Source: Sycon ciliatum (taxonomy: Eukaryota > Porifera > Calcarea > Leucosolenida > Sycettidae). Taken from it: a stretch of DNA of 64,000 nucleotides. A program made the position numbers and the translations under genes. Shown in pieces: positions 19,301 to 30,096 of this stretch. Every line of letters begins with the position of its first letter. Positions within the stretch are counted from its first letter, which is position 1. The stretch spans positions 5,847,075-5,911,074 of the forward strand of contig NC_088647.1 in the NCBI RefSeq assembly GCF_964019385.1. The letters run 5' to 3'. A model generated the notes under the pieces. It worked only from the letters and a program-made list of their open reading frames with translations, had not been told where the DNA came from and did not search any database.

Positions 19301-22300
19301 ATGGCCAGAGAATGTCGGTCAGGCTCGAGATGCACGAAATGCCAGAGGAAACACCACCTGCTAATACATGAGGTGTTGGATAGAGCAGGTTATAGCCGGG
19401 AGAAACCGACTGAGATAGTTACGGAGAAGAATGTTGGGTCGTGCTGTCTACACTCGCCAAGTGTGCGGCTGATGACCGGAGTGGCACGAGTTGAGGGAAG
19501 AACTCGAAACGCGAAGGTTCGCGTGTTCCTGGACTCGGGTGCTGAGGCGTCATTCGTGACTGCAGCGTTGGTGTCAGCAATCGATGCAGAACACGTTGGG
19601 GTTGAAAATGTAGAGGTGAAGCCGTTCGGCGCGGAACCAACCCAACAGCGCATGGATAAGTACGCCATCACGATCCAGGGTAGCTCCGCTAGCATTCGGG
19701 TACGCGCGTTCGTGAAACCAACGCTTGAGATGGACCTGAAGTGCGCAAGTCCGCAGACCATTGCCCAGTGGCACAGTTGGGGAGTAGAGCTGAGTGACAA
19801 GCCTCAACAAGGGACATCAGACGAAATACATATGCTGATTGGTGCAGACTATATCAACGCGGTACTGCACAGCAAGAAGGAAGTTAATGGTGAGACAGTG
19901 TGGAACACAGAGATAGGTAATGTATTATCTGGTCCAGCGTCTGCACCAAGTCGAAACAGTCAGCCGGTGACCGTGTCATGTGTCACAGCCCACATTGAAC
20001 AACTATGGCAGTTGGATGAACCTCCAGAACAACATCAGCACCTGCCATCTTTCCCGCTATGTTGCCAGGGCAGCGGGTACCAAGTGGGTCTCTTGTGGCG
20101 AAATGAGCGTCGCCCAACGGATAACTTTGCTCAAGCTAGAGTCATCGCAACGCGGCTTCTTGAAAAGCTGAAGAGGAATGGGAAGCGTGCGCTCTATGAT
20201 GATGTGCTGATCAGGGAGTACCGCGAGCTTGGAGCAATTGAGCTGGAGCCATGTCAGAGCGATGCCGGGTACTATGTACCGCATCATGGTGTATTCCGCG
20301 AGAACGCTGCAACCACGAAGTTAAGAGTGGTGTTCAATGCCTCGGCGACGGCTCCAGATGGCAAGTCGTTGAACGACATGGTTGACCCTGGACCGTCGCT
20401 ATTGCCGAGTCTCGCAGGTATGCTATTACGGTTCCGTGAATATAAGAGCGCGCTGCAAGCAGACATTCGAAAGGCTTTCTTCATGGTCGCGGTTAATCCC
20501 GAAGACCGTCCGTACCTGCGTTTCTTGTGGCCCGGTCGAAGCGACAGTGATGAACTGTTAACCTGGAGGCTAACGAAACTGCCATTTGGCGTAAACTGCT
20601 CGCCGTACATGCTTACTGCGGTGATTCAGCATCACTTGAAGGAGCTACGGGCGTTGTCTGCACCCAAAGAGCGAGATCGTATTGATCTCTTGCTCACGAG
20701 TTTCTACGTTGACGATTTGGTCTCTAGTGTGTCAAATGCCTCGGAAGCCAAGGAGATGCAAGAGTTCAGCGTGCGTGTGCTTACGGATGCTGGCATGGAG
20801 TTACGCAAGTGGCGAGGCAACGAAATCCCGTGCGATCCAGAGGCCGGAGATAAAGTCCTCGGTCTGAAATGGAAAACCAGTGATGACTTGCTCAGCATAG
20901 CAGCGCTAGGCGAGTCCGATAGGCCGTCTGTTTGGACCCGGCGATCCCTCCTCAAGTGTGTTGCGTCAGTGTTTGATCCGCTAGGTCTAGCAGCACCGGC
21001 AGTTGTGCCGGGAAAGATACTGCTACAGCAAGCCTGGAAAGTCGGAGGCGACTGGGATGATAAGTTGCCTGATGGCATCGCAGCCGCATGTGCGCAATGG
21101 TGGGGAGAGTTGGCCGAAGTGGTGAGCATTGACATACCACGTTGGATTTGCTGCAATCTTGACACGCCGATTGCGCTTCATGCCTTCGCCGATGCCAGTG
21201 AGAAAGCGTTTGGATGTTGTTTGTATGCAGTCGTAAATGGACAGTCGCACTTGGTATTTGCCAAGGCCAAAGTGGTACCCGTGTCTCCACCCACGTTAGC
21301 CCGCCTGGAGTTACAAGCAGTATGTCTAGCGGCTCACTACGCTGAGTTTGTGGTGAAGGAGCTGCGTGTGACCGTCACGCAAGTCTATGGCTGGACTGAC
21401 AGTCTCACTACCGTTCATTGGATCAGTAATCCATCGTATAAATGGAAAACATTTGTGGCTAACCGCGTCAGTCAAGTCCAAGAGATATCGAAGAAGGTCG
21501 GCATTGTGTGGAACCATTGCCCGGGCCTTCACAACCCAGCAGATTTACCGTCGCGTGGGAGTAGTGCACAGCAGATCCGTAGTCCGTTCTGGAGGGGCGG
21601 ACCAACCTGGATCACGGAGCCCAATGACTGGCCCACCGCATCCTCAACCGCAGCTACAGATGAGTCCAGTGTAGAAGTACGAGTGTCAGCCACCACCTGT
21701 AGTCGAGAATCTGATAAGGAATGGTGGCTCCGATTCAGTAAATGGTCGAGGGCACAGGGCATGGTGACTCGGATGTTGCAGTGGAAGCACACTGAGAGTC
21801 GTGCTGAACTCTATTTTGCAGCAGACAACGTATTGTACCGCATCGTTCAAGCCGCATGTTTCGCTGAGGATCTTGAGCTGATCAAGCAAGGTCAACCAGT
21901 GAAGCCTGGGTCGAAGGTGTATCAGTTTGCACCGTTTCTGGATGAGCATGGAGTGCTCAGAGCCGGGGGACGACTTCAGCACAGCGAGTTGGCGTATGGA
22001 GCCAAGCACCCAGTCCTGTTAGGCAAACATCATCTGACCGAGTTGCTGTTGGAGAAAATGCATGTTGAAAGGATGCACCAAGGTGTAGAAGGAGTCTTGT
22101 CGTTCATCCGTCAGAAATTCTGGATTATCGGTGGTCGACGAGCGCTACGCAACATTACTCAGCGATGTGTTACATGCCGCCGCTACAGGGCTAAGGCTGC
22201 CTCAGAAGTCTGCCCGCCGCTGCCAGAAGACCGAGTTGTTCACGAGAGGCCTTTCGCAACTACCGGCATCGACTATGCGGGTCCATTGTACGTGCGCCGT

Positions 22301-23224
22301 GGTGAGTCATCTCCGAAGGTATGGATAGCATTGTTTGTGTGTGCCACCACCAGAGCAGTTCACTTGGAGGTGGTCGATAGTTTAAGTACTGAGTCATTCT
22401 TGATAGCATTTCGGAAGTTTGTCGCGAGACGTAGTTTGCCGTCTCGGATCAGGTCTGACAATGCTACAACGTTCAAGGCGGCATCTGACAAACTGAGTGT
22501 CCCATGGATGTTCAATCCTCCAGCTGCACCATGGCATGGAGGCTTCTATGAGCGAATGGTTGGTACAGTGAAGAGTGCCTTGAAAAAGGTAATGGGAACA
22601 GCGTTTCTGAAGGTTCAGGAGCTTGAGACCATCTTGTATGAGGTTGAAGCAGTGGTGAATAGTCGTCCGCTAACTTATGTGTCTGATAGCCTGGATGAGC
22701 CACCAGTAACCCCTGCAATGATGATGGGTAACATTTGGATGTCGTCAGCGAAGCCAGCAGGTACCCCGGACGCTACGCATATGTCAGCGAGATTACGTTA
22801 CCTCAGTCAGACACTGAAGCATGTCAAGAATCGTTGGGAGGTGGAGTACCTAAGTCAGCTGAACAAGCACCAACAGACCATGTCGCGCCCTTTAGCTGTG
22901 GGTGATGTTGTCTTTGTTCTCGATGATACCAAGCGCAAACAGTTCTGGCGTTTGGGACGGATCATCGAGTTATTCCCTGGTCGAGATGGCAAGCGTCGTG
23001 TTGCCAAGGTTAAGTTGAGTACCAGTACCCTGTTGAGGCCGATCCAAAGGTTAGTGCCATTAGAAGTATCGTCACAGGACGTGGCTCCTGGGCTTGCCGA
23101 TACCGCTCAACCTGCTATCGTCCCTCAGCAGCCAGCGTATGAACCGCCAGCAACGTTACCACCACCACGGCAGCAGGAGATGACGCGTTCTGGGCGCGTA
23201 GTCAGAGCCCCGGATCGTTTTTGA
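19301..23224 (+). CDS. BEL/Pao Pol polyprotein (1,307 residues)
   Basis: Uninterrupted frame. Residues about 1-24 hold the second half of the split zinc knuckle and a second knuckle ending in HHLLIHE, a BEL hallmark. An aspartic protease of DUF1758 type has VFLDSGAEASF (Asp-Ser-Gly at 78-80). Reverse transcriptase spans about 340-530 with LQADIRKAFFMVAV, KLPFGVNCSP and the catalytic YVDD at 469-472. RNase H begins about 625 (HAFADASEKAFGCC). Integrase has an HHCC zinc site at about 910-960 and the catalytic residues Asp 991 (GIDYAGP), Asp 1053 (RSDNAT) and Glu 1084 (GGFYERM). The final two are 31 residues apart. The C-terminal DUF5641-like domain is at about 1195-1275 (FWRLGRIIELFPG). It normally continues from gag in one frame; here the insertion separates them and the ATG used for 19301 is internal. 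No other break was seen. Confidence 0.95.
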   Translation: MARECRSGSRCTKCQRKHHLLIHEVLDRAGYSREKPTEIVTEKNVGSCCLHSPSVRLMTGVARVEGRTRNAKVRVFLDSGAEASFVTAALVSAIDAEHVGVENVEVKPFGAEPTQQRMDKYAITIQGSSASIRVRAFVKPTLEMDLKCASPQTIAQWHSWGVELSDKPQQGTSDEIHMLIGADYINAVLHSKKEVNGETVWNTEIGNVLSGPASAPSRNSQPVTVSCVTAHIEQLWQLDEPPEQHQHLPSFPLCCQGSGYQVGLLWRNERRPTDNFAQARVIATRLLEKLKRNGKRALYDDVLIREYRELGAIELEPCQSDAGYYVPHHGVFRENAATTKLRVVFNASATAPDGKSLNDMVDPGPSLLPSLAGMLLRFREYKSALQADIRKAFFMVAVNPEDRPYLRFLWPGRSDSDELLTWRLTKLPFGVNCSPYMLTAVIQHHLKELRALSAPKERDRIDLLLTSFYVDDLVSSVSNASEAKEMQEFSVRVLTDAGMELRKWRGNEIPCDPEAGDKVLGLKWKTSDDLLSIAALGESDRPSVWTRRSLLKCVASVFDPLGLAAPAVVPGKILLQQAWKVGGDWDDKLPDGIAAACAQWWGELAEVVSIDIPRWICCNLDTPIALHAFADASEKAFGCCLYAVVNGQSHLVFAKAKVVPVSPPTLARLELQAVCLAAHYAEFVVKELRVTVTQVYGWTDSLTTVHWISNPSYKWKTFVANRVSQVQEISKKVGIVWNHCPGLHNPADLPSRGSSAQQIRSPFWRGGPTWITEPNDWPTASSTAATDESSVEVRVSATTCSRESDKEWWLRFSKWSRAQGMVTRMLQWKHTESRAELYFAADNVLYRIVQAACFAEDLELIKQGQPVKPGSKVYQFAPFLDEHGVLRAGGRLQHSELAYGAKHPVLLGKHHLTELLLEKMHVERMHQGVEGVLSFIRQKFWIIGGRRALRNITQRCVTCRRYRAKAASEVCPPLPEDRVVHERPFATTGIDYAGPLYVRRGESSPKVWIALFVCATTRAVHLEVVDSLSTESFLIAFRKFVARRSLPSRIRSDNATTFKAASDKLSVPWMFNPPAAPWHGGFYERMVGTVKSALKKVMGTAFLKVQELETILYEVEAVVNSRPLTYVSDSLDEPPVTPAMMMGNIWMSSAKPAGTPDATHMSARLRYLSQTLKHVKNRWEVEYLSQLNKHQQTMSRPLAVGDVVFVLDDTKRKQFWRLGRIIELFPGRDGKRRVAKVKLSTSTLLRPIQRLVPLEVSSQDVAPGLADTAQPAIVPQQPAYEPPATLPPPRQQEMTRSGRVVRAPDRF

Positions 23225-23261
23225 CTTGTGTGCATTGTTGTACGGCGGTGAGAAGCCCTTT

Positions 23262-23272
23262 GGTGGGGAGAA
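23262..23272 (+). other. Polypurine tract
   Basis: GGTGGGGAGAA lies directly before the 3' LTR, the usual plus-strand primer for LTR retroelements. Confidence 0.7.
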
Positions 23273-23611
23273 TGTTGCAAACCACCAGTTCTCAATTGGG
23301 AAAGGCCTTCGCGCTTATGGCATTGTATTCGTTGCAATGTTGTATTTCGACTCCGCCGTACCGCTGATGTTGCTGCATGGTATACGCTATATGCGTTGTG
23401 TGCGTTTTGCTGTATACGCTGTTATGTCCAGTTTTATATGCTTATGTTTTGCATGTACGCTGTTTTTGCATGCTATAAATAGCTGGTGTTATTAGTGTTC
23501 ATTGTTAATTACTCGATGAAGTGAAATATACTGTGTAAAGGAAAGAGTTGTCCTCGTGCCGTGTGGTCGTACGATCCTGACAATTTAGAGAATCTTAGAG
23601 GGTTCACAACA
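23273..23611 (+). repeat. 3' LTR
   Basis: 339 bp, TGTTGCAAACC to TTCACAACA, two substitutions from the 5' LTR, followed by the target duplicate CCATG. Confidence 0.95.
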
Positions 23612-23616
23612 CCATG

Positions 23617-24174
23617 GTCAGTGCCGTCACACACACAGTGTCTGAGGCTGATTCCGATTTCACTGGCTACTTCTTCAGTGACAGTCACCATGGTCACGAT
23701 AGTGCAACTAACTACTTGCTGCACTGAGTGCAAGAAGCAGAGGTCTGGATGGCGCATGCCATGCGGTTAGATGCGGTTAAAAACAACACTAAACTGTGTC
23801 TGTTCACAACATTCCAGATTCTATGGACCAAAAGAGCAACACCAGAGGGTTATTGTATGAAATGAACCAAAATTATCCAACTGCCAGAAAATATTGAGAT
23901 GCAAATAAAAGAATGCATGCCAAGCCCGGTTGTTGACATACAATGTACAGTAATCATGATATCCCTGGGTAGAACGGTCGTATCAAGTTTTTACACTAAA
24001 CTCCACTGAGCACCAAAAAAGGGATTATGACTTACAAAGTTACAATCGAACATGACTTACTACTGAGGGTGAATATATCGCGAAATGATATGGTCAATTC
24101 TGCCAAAACGCTGTAAAGAGTAAAAATGAGTTAGATACCGGTGCTATTGCAGAATGAATGGGAAAGAGGCCCTG
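23617..24174. other. No gene recognised
   Basis: Flanking sequence with no supported coding frame or repeat. Confidence 0.4.
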
Positions 24175-24284
24175 GTGTGCTCTAAACTACTACTCCTATG
24201 CGGAATGAAGCTCAGTGTAGGAAACCTCACCACTGATTGTGCCAAATATGGCCAAGACCATAACAACGGGAGCAGGACGTTTAA

Positions 24285-24671
24285 GGTGGCTGGGGCGGTA
24301 CAACTTTTTAGGGGTCTTTTTGATCACATTTTGACTGCATTTTTGAGTTTATCGGCAAGGTGGAGATGAAATTTGAAAATGTTTTCTGGTGAATCTCTGG
24401 GGAAGAGACTTCTCTAGCTTCCTATAGTTTAATTTTTACTTTTGGACAAAATTTGAAAAAGTTTTATGAAAGGTCCGTGAAAATATTACACGAACCTTTC
24501 ATAAAACGTGTTCAATTTTTGTCCAAAAGTAAAAATAAAACTATAGGAAGCTAGAGAAGGCTATTCTCCAGATATTCACCAGAAAACATTTTCAAATTTC
24601 ATCTCTGCCTTGCGGATAAACTCAAAAATGCAGACAAAAATTCCCAAAAAAGTTGTACCGCCCCAGCCACC
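24285..24671. mobile_element. TTAA-flanked palindromic MITE (GGTGGCTGGGGCGG ends)
   Basis: TTAA (24281-24284) then GGTGGCTGGGGCGGTACAAC; the mirror image ends at 24671 followed by TTAA (24672-24675). Arms of nearly 190 bp form a snap-back structure, including CTATAG(T/G)AAGCTAGAGAAG. The TTAAGGTGG start is shared with the larger element at 25526-28092. Confidence 0.85.
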
Positions 24672-25193
24672 TTAAAGAGCACTGCCAATAACATGATGGG
24701 GAAAACATGGTGCATGTTACCGGTACACATAACACCTTGTCCTTGTCAGTATTGAAACTCTACCACCCTAGCACTGACGACATTTGGTGGTTTACAGTTT
24801 GCACAGGCATGTACTGTGTGCCAGTCCTGATTCTCCCTTGGTCCACTACCGGCTTGAGTAATGGCAAGTGGAGAGGTCACCGGCAATAAACGGTGGCTTG
24901 CAGAGCCCATTCGTTTCGTGGACAACGCCGGTGGCCAAGCCGGACCCGTGGATCAGCAAGGCAGGCTGTTACCAAATTTGGAGGCATGAAGCAATTAAAC
25001 ACACACACACACACGCACAACACATACTGTGCCGGCATGAGGAGACAAATCATGCTCATCAGATACAATCCCTCCGAATGCAATCCGAGGCATTCTTCCC
25101 TCAGGGCAGTCCGCGAGTGGTGTTCTTCCATGCGCAGAAGCAGTCGTAAATTAACGTCAGCCGCGGAACTTCCTGGACACAGCTTTGCTCCAT

Positions 25194-25243
25194 TCACGGC
25201 AAAGATGGTCGATGTGTGCCGTTGACAGACTCTAAGTTAAAAG
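25194..25243 (-). pseudogene. Duplicate of the receptor's last codons
   Basis: The minus strand reads FNLESVNGTHRPSLP then TGA. The receptor at 31152 ends SNLVSVNNGTHRPSLP then TGA. The copy has an in-frame three-base loss and a few substitutions, and is cut at 25244 by a transposon. Confidence 0.8.
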
Positions 25244-25525
25244 TAGGGCTGAAACTCAATTACTCGGTAATCGCGAAAGAAAGCGTGTCGGCACTGATGC
25301 AATCCACACAGTCAAGTAATCAATCGATAATTCCTTAACAATCAAGTAATCGTTACGTTATAGAATACTCGTTAGGGATTTTGAGTCCAAAAAGTACTGA
25401 ACCCCCTCCCCGTTGTGTGAAGTTTGAATCACGCTGTGTGTATGTCGTTGCCAGGGGAATGGTGCATGTTGTGAGGTTAATTTGACTTCAAAACTGCCAT
25501 GTTTCGGAGCTACCCTTTCACTTAA

Positions 25526-28092
25526 GGTGGCGCTACACCTTTCCGGCACCGTCCCACGCAAGCACACATATCTCAGCAATGGGTAAACAGATTCCTATAA
25601 AATTTTCAGCATTTACTCCTTGGATATACCCGTTTCAGAAACAGCAAACATAAAGCCAAAGATGCCATCTATCTACTGTTGGCATACATGTGACGGATCT
25701 GTTCGCAAAATCCGCCGAAAGGTTCGCCTGTAACCACAATATAGAAGACCATGCGTCCTATGCAATAAAATTAGTGCCACTGCAGTGTCTCACACACACA
25801 TGGCAAGACATTGAACCAAAGAAAGGGGACACCAGCAAAACAAGCCAGCAAGTGCAGGAGATTGAAAAAAAAAGAACGATAAGCGCAAAAAATAACAAAA
25901 GGTTTGACCTGTGCTATCATGAGCATATGAAGAGCAGCCCTCTGAAACTTCGGTTCAATGTCTAGCTAATGCTTCACAGATTTCAAAAATGTATACTTTG
26001 TTGGGTCTGCAGGCCACGGTTATCTCAGTAGCTTGGTTAAGAGTTGCGGGAATAGCCAAAAAAAGGGGAAAAATTGCAGTATAATACATGTATTTACAAT
26101 CTGTGTCCACCACGCCAGCTACTTTTTAGAAGGCCCCAGTCTCATAAGTGAGACCTTCGTCATCAACAGTCTGCTCCTCCACACCCTACCTCACTCTCCT
26201 TCGCCTCTTCCTTGCACTCTTCACTTCATCTGAGGATTTCCTGGCTGCATTCTTGGCTTGCTAACGGTCTAACTTCTCAAGCGCTGTCCGCGTGTAGTGA
26301 CCAGCTGTCAGGCCCATCGCTTCAAGAATCTCCTCCAAGGCCTTGTTCTTCTCGTTGAAGCAAGCAGTGACTATGGCAACAGCTGTCTGGACAGTCCTTG
26401 ACGAGCAAAAGACATTCTTTGGACAAATCTGCCAAATGAGGCCATTGATGCACTCGTTCTGATTCTGAGTAGCGCCACGCAAGCATTTCTCGAGAAGTTG
26501 CCTCTCAGTCAGCCGCAAGTACACAGGCTTGATAACTTTGAAGACTGCATCCGGCAGGCTCTTCTTATGTTGGTATTCAGGGCCACCAGCTTGATGACTC
26601 TGCCACTTGCACCAACTATCTGGTCCAGGAGGGCAGAACTGATGCTGCGGCTTGTCATCTGTTGAAACACAATGCACAACCGATGCCCATATCGCGCATG
26701 CCATGCCTTGCAGGTCATTGCCATGTCCACGTACGTTGGCAGTATACTGCTCCTTGCTGATCTCATGTTTGCTCAGCTTCCTCTGGAATATTGTGCACTG
26801 CTGGCAGTGCCGGGAGAGGACTTCGTAGTCGATGACTTTGCCAGTATCCCACGAGATGGCAAGAAACGCTCCATGTAGCGAGGTAAAGCCGCGTCGCATC
26901 CACGTTCCGTCGTAAGTGACGGCAATATCAGGGGAAGACGCCAACTCCTTGGCATTCGCAGCTGCACGCTCATGCTGCTGGTGGCAACAACTCTACTGGC
27001 CTTTGCTAGTACCTTGGTGTGCTTCTGGTATGCAGAGACATTCATGGGTGCAGGCATATTCATGACAGTGCAGAATTTCACAAGGGATGCCCGCGTCCTA
27101 TCCATGTCATTGCAGTAGCCGGCTTTCTGTTCACATCCCAGCAGTGCCCAGTCTTCTTGGACATAGCTTCACGGCTTTCAGCCTCGCAGCTGTCACAGGC
27201 CAGCGATAGAGTTGAAGTCAAACCTTCACGACGCACTTCACATAGTGTAAGGGTGCCATGGCACGCTGAGCAACAGGCACTATCAGCAAGTAAATTTTGT
27301 AAACATTCTAAATAAATAATTCGGCTCCCGGTCGTCAGGTAATCATCACCGTCGCGCTCATCTCCAGAGCTGTTGCTGTCACTGTCACTAGATATCTCAC
27401 TCTCACCAGAATTAGACTGTTGGACTTCGGCATCATCCCTATCTTCTGGCAACACAGAAGAGTCCTCTGCCACGACAATTTTCGTAATTTCACTCGACAA
27501 TTTAAAATTATTTAGCACATTGATTTCCATGGAATTTGCGCTTCTTTGGACGACCAGGACGGCCTACGTACTGCCTCTTGCCCATAGTGATCAAGGAAGG
27601 TTCCACAAAACAGATGAAAGCCAACAAAGCAGCTAAACTGATAAAGAGCTACAGTTTGGAGATTGGAGCTGACGGAGATTGCTGGTATAAAAATATTTAC
27701 CAAAAATTTGAAGTACGACATGCGCACTGTGTGTGGTGATGCCGATGGTGATGTCAGCTCTGCGTGGGGTGCAGCAAGGTAAAACCAGGGAGATTTTCAG
27801 CCTTTCCGCGAAGTTTCATCGCTAAAATGTCAGCGAAATCAAAGTTACACGCAAAACATGTGTAATGTAAATTCTAATGCGTTAAAATTTGAATTTTTGA
27901 ATTTACAATTACTATTTTTGACAATAGCGGCCTTTGAAAGTCCATATCTCAAAAACTACTGAAGCAATTCACTTCAAATTTTCGGGATGTGCGGTTGGGA
28001 CCTAGCCAAAGGGTCTGGAAGCGAAAATGGGGTCAAAATCCAAAATTCGATTTTTGACCCTCTGAAAGGTGCCGGAAAGGTGTAGCGCCACC
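25526..28092 (-). mobile_element. Kolobok-like TTAA transposon with decayed transposase
   Basis: 2,567 bp bounded by GGTGGCGCTACACCTTTCCG and its complement, with TTAA at 25522-25525 and 28093-28096. The minus strand carries a transposase relic (26261-27585). TTAA duplication plus this transposase type point to the Kolobok superfamily. A smaller TTAAGGTGG MITE is at 24285-24671. Confidence 0.8.
26261..27585 (-). pseudogene. Mutator-like/Kolobok transposase, frameshifted
   Basis: The ATG at 27585 opens MGKRQYVGRPGRPKKRKF, with an AT-hook-like GRPGRPKKR and the KFHGNQ start seen in this family, and hits a stop after 26 codons. The frame at 27078-27530 supplies a Ser/Asp-rich acidic linker and a Cys-rich block (CCSACHGTLTLCEV, LACDSCEAES). 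Another frame gives MNMPAPMNVSAYQKHTKVLA. The frame at 26261-26944 has the catalytic-core block VTYDGTWMRRGFTSLHG, DTGKVIDYEVLSRHCQQC, then CAIWASVVHCVSTDDKPQH, GPDSWCKWQ and TQNQNECINGLIWQICPKNV. At least three frame breaks are needed. The stretch that should lie between the Cys pair and CAIWAS, including the second Asp motif of the catalytic core, is missing, so the copy also lost part of its active site. Family assignment comes from memory of conserved blocks. Confidence 0.75.
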
Positions 28093-28096
28093 TTAA

Positions 28097-28475
28097 GCGG
28101 GATTCACAGAAGCTTTTTTGCGATGCGACACGCGATGCGACGCGATCTGCGACGGACGCGTGCGATGCGAACTCGCGAAATGCCATTCACAGAAGAAGTC
28201 AGTGATGCGACAACATCTTGCTGATTTGGCTACGTCACCATGATATTCGCGCGGTTTGATACAACTTACTTGTACAAATTTATAGGCATTGAACCTTTGT
28301 ACAACTTTGCTGTAGAAAAGGTCAAAATCGTACGCCAAATCGCTTGTCGCATCGCAAAAGTTGAGCCAAGCTCAACTTCTGCGATGGCCCAGTTGCGGCA
28401 GTTGCGTGGAGTGCGATTTGGGGTTTTCCCGGTTTCGCGCCTGTCGCATCGCAAAAAAGCTTCTGTGAATCCCGC
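28097..28475. mobile_element. MITE with GCGGGATTCACAGAAGC ends
   Basis: GCGGGATTCACAGAAGCTTT at 28097 is mirrored by its complement ending at 28475, and internal GCGATGCGAC and GAGCTTGGCTCAACTT blocks are present. The left border touches the TTAA of the neighbouring element. Target duplication unclear (TTAA left, TTTA right). Confidence 0.7.
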
Positions 28476-28495
28476 TTTATGCAGCTTTTGTGGTA

Positions 28496-28681
28496 CAGTG
28501 GTCCCTCTATAATCCGGCACCATTTGTGCCACGAAAATCTGCTGGATTAGGGAGGGTGCTGGATTAACAAATCTGATTTACTGCTGCAATGTACATGAAG
28601 AGGACATTTTGGCTACTGAAAATTGTGCTGGTTTATCGAGGGTGCTGGATTATAAAGTGCCGGATTAGAGAGGGACGACTG
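28496..28681. mobile_element. Pogo/Tigger-type TA MITE (186 bp)
   Basis: TA-CAGTGGTCCCTCTATAATCC on the left and GGATTAGAGAGGGACGACTG-TA on the right, the terminus style of pogo/Tigger elements. Internal GGGTGCTGGATTA is repeated. Non-coding. Confidence 0.85.
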
Positions 28682-28894
28682 TATTATGAAGGCATAGCTT
28701 GTGGAAACAGAGTGATTTTTGCACAGAATTCTGACACTATTTGCTAACAATTTTAATTGATTACTCAATCGTTAAGCTAAAGAATAATCGATAGGTGAAA
28801 ATCCACGATCGTTTCAGCCCTAACTGCTCATGACCATGCCAATCCGAGTCTTGGTGCTAAGTAGTTGGTAGATACTACTTGAAGTATAATATTT

Positions 28895-28952
28895 ATAGTA
28901 AAGAAAAGGACCAAGGAACTACAAGTTACGCTATAATGTCCACTAACGCCAC
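28895..28952 (+). repeat. 58-bp dispersed repeat, copy 1
   Basis: TTATAGTAAAGAAAAGGACC and AAGTTACGCTATAATGTCCA recur nearly unchanged at about 37096-37148 in a receptor intron. Origin unknown. Confidence 0.6.
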
Positions 28953-29044
28953 CAGTTACTTGACTATCAGCTCATGCGATAACATTGCACAAAACTGACC
29001 GACAGTACTGACGTTCTACAACATAATATGTTGTAGAACGTCAG

Positions 29045-29455
<411 letters not shown>

Positions 29456-29773
29456 CTTTCAAGTAAAAGTGGTCGCTGAAGCCATGTGGTATTTAAAACC
29501 AGGTCCCACCCTTTCGCGGCATATCGGTGTATCTGAAATGATCATGCTGGGGAGTTGCAATGGGTGAAATAAAGAGCATACCCCCCCCCCCCCCCCCGAG
29601 TGTATAATTCCCGTATACAGTTCTGTCCCAACAGAATTTCAAGTTGACGGAAAAAGATGAAGACGGTGAACCGTGTGTCACTGTCCCAGCTCGTCACAGG
29701 TGTCGCAAGTCGCATGTTGCGTCGCAAGAAGTTGTATTGTGAATTGGCCTTGAGCCATCACGATTGCGTGCTA

Positions 29774-30096
29774 CAGTCCATTCATTGGAAACTGGCACCC
29801 TAACTTTTTGGTGTCTCTCTCACATCGTTGTAGATATCGTAAAAACAACAGTACATCCTGCATTGTGTGACCCGTGCAATTACTCCTTGCCACATTTGAG
29901 GCCAGAAAAGTCCAAGAGCAGGGAAATAGAAATTCAGCCAGGTTTTACGAAATTAGGACAGGTATGCCATGGGAAAATGTATGGAGAAGCAGATCCAAAA
30001 CCCAGAGTTTTGAGATTTAAAGTGAGTTTTTGATCCTCAATTCGGCCCAAATCCGACTTTCAAAAGCCAGCGGGCCAGTTTCCGATGAATGGACTG
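29774..30096. mobile_element. TA-flanked MITE with CAGTCCATTCA ends (copy 2)
   Basis: TA-CAGTCCATTCATTGGAAACT on the left, AGTTTCCGATGAATGGACTG-TA on the right. Shares its outer 11 bp with 8588-8983; the interior shares little beyond a TTTTGGGCC-like core. Confidence 0.75.

Larger units (their letters stand above)
17077..23611 (+). mobile_element. BEL/Pao LTR retrotransposon, 6.5 kb, young
   Basis: The element is complete from LTR to LTR and flanked by a perfect 5-bp target duplication CCATG (17072-17076 and 23612-23616). Both LTRs are 339 bp and I count two differences. Order: 5' LTR, primer-binding-site candidate, gag-pol, purine tract, 3' LTR. Pol has the order protease, reverse transcriptase, RNase H, integrase, with the BEL-type zinc-knuckle extension and C-terminal domain. 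gag-pol is interrupted once, by an 861-bp TTAA-flanked MITE (18426-19286) in the first zinc knuckle. Confidence 0.95.
25244..28822. mobile_element. Outer TAGGGCTGAAAC-ended element holding nested insertions
   Basis: TAGGGCTGAAACTCAATTAC at 25244 faces CGTTTCAGCCCTA ending at 28822. The uninterrupted version of this site survives at about 31195-31215 in the receptor copy, so both borders are known. Its own sequence is short (about 280 bp left, 140 bp right, AT-rich with ATTACTC and AATCGAT motifs); the remainder is later insertions. hAT-like by terminus (compare TAGGGCTCAAACG at 59247), but no clear 8-bp duplication. Confidence 0.7.
24175..28862 (-). pseudogene. Old partial duplicate of receptor 3' end, split by insertions
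   Basis: Pieces at 24175-24280, 24676-25243 and 28823-28862 align in order with 30571-31245, the 3' flank and last codons of the receptor gene. Shared landmarks: CTATGCGGAATGAAGCTCAG, GCCGCGGAACTTCCTGGAC, TTCACGGCAAAGATGGTCG and TGCTCATGACCATGCCAAT. The copy contains the receptor stop codon region (25194-25243). It is interrupted by the TTAA MITE 24285-24671 and the nested insertion 25244-28822. Confidence 0.75.

Noticed and set aside
24968-25230. Coding frame 24893-25225 and mirror frames
   Set aside because: This is the duplicated 3' flank of the receptor; only the last ~16 codons at 25194-25243 are real coding relics.
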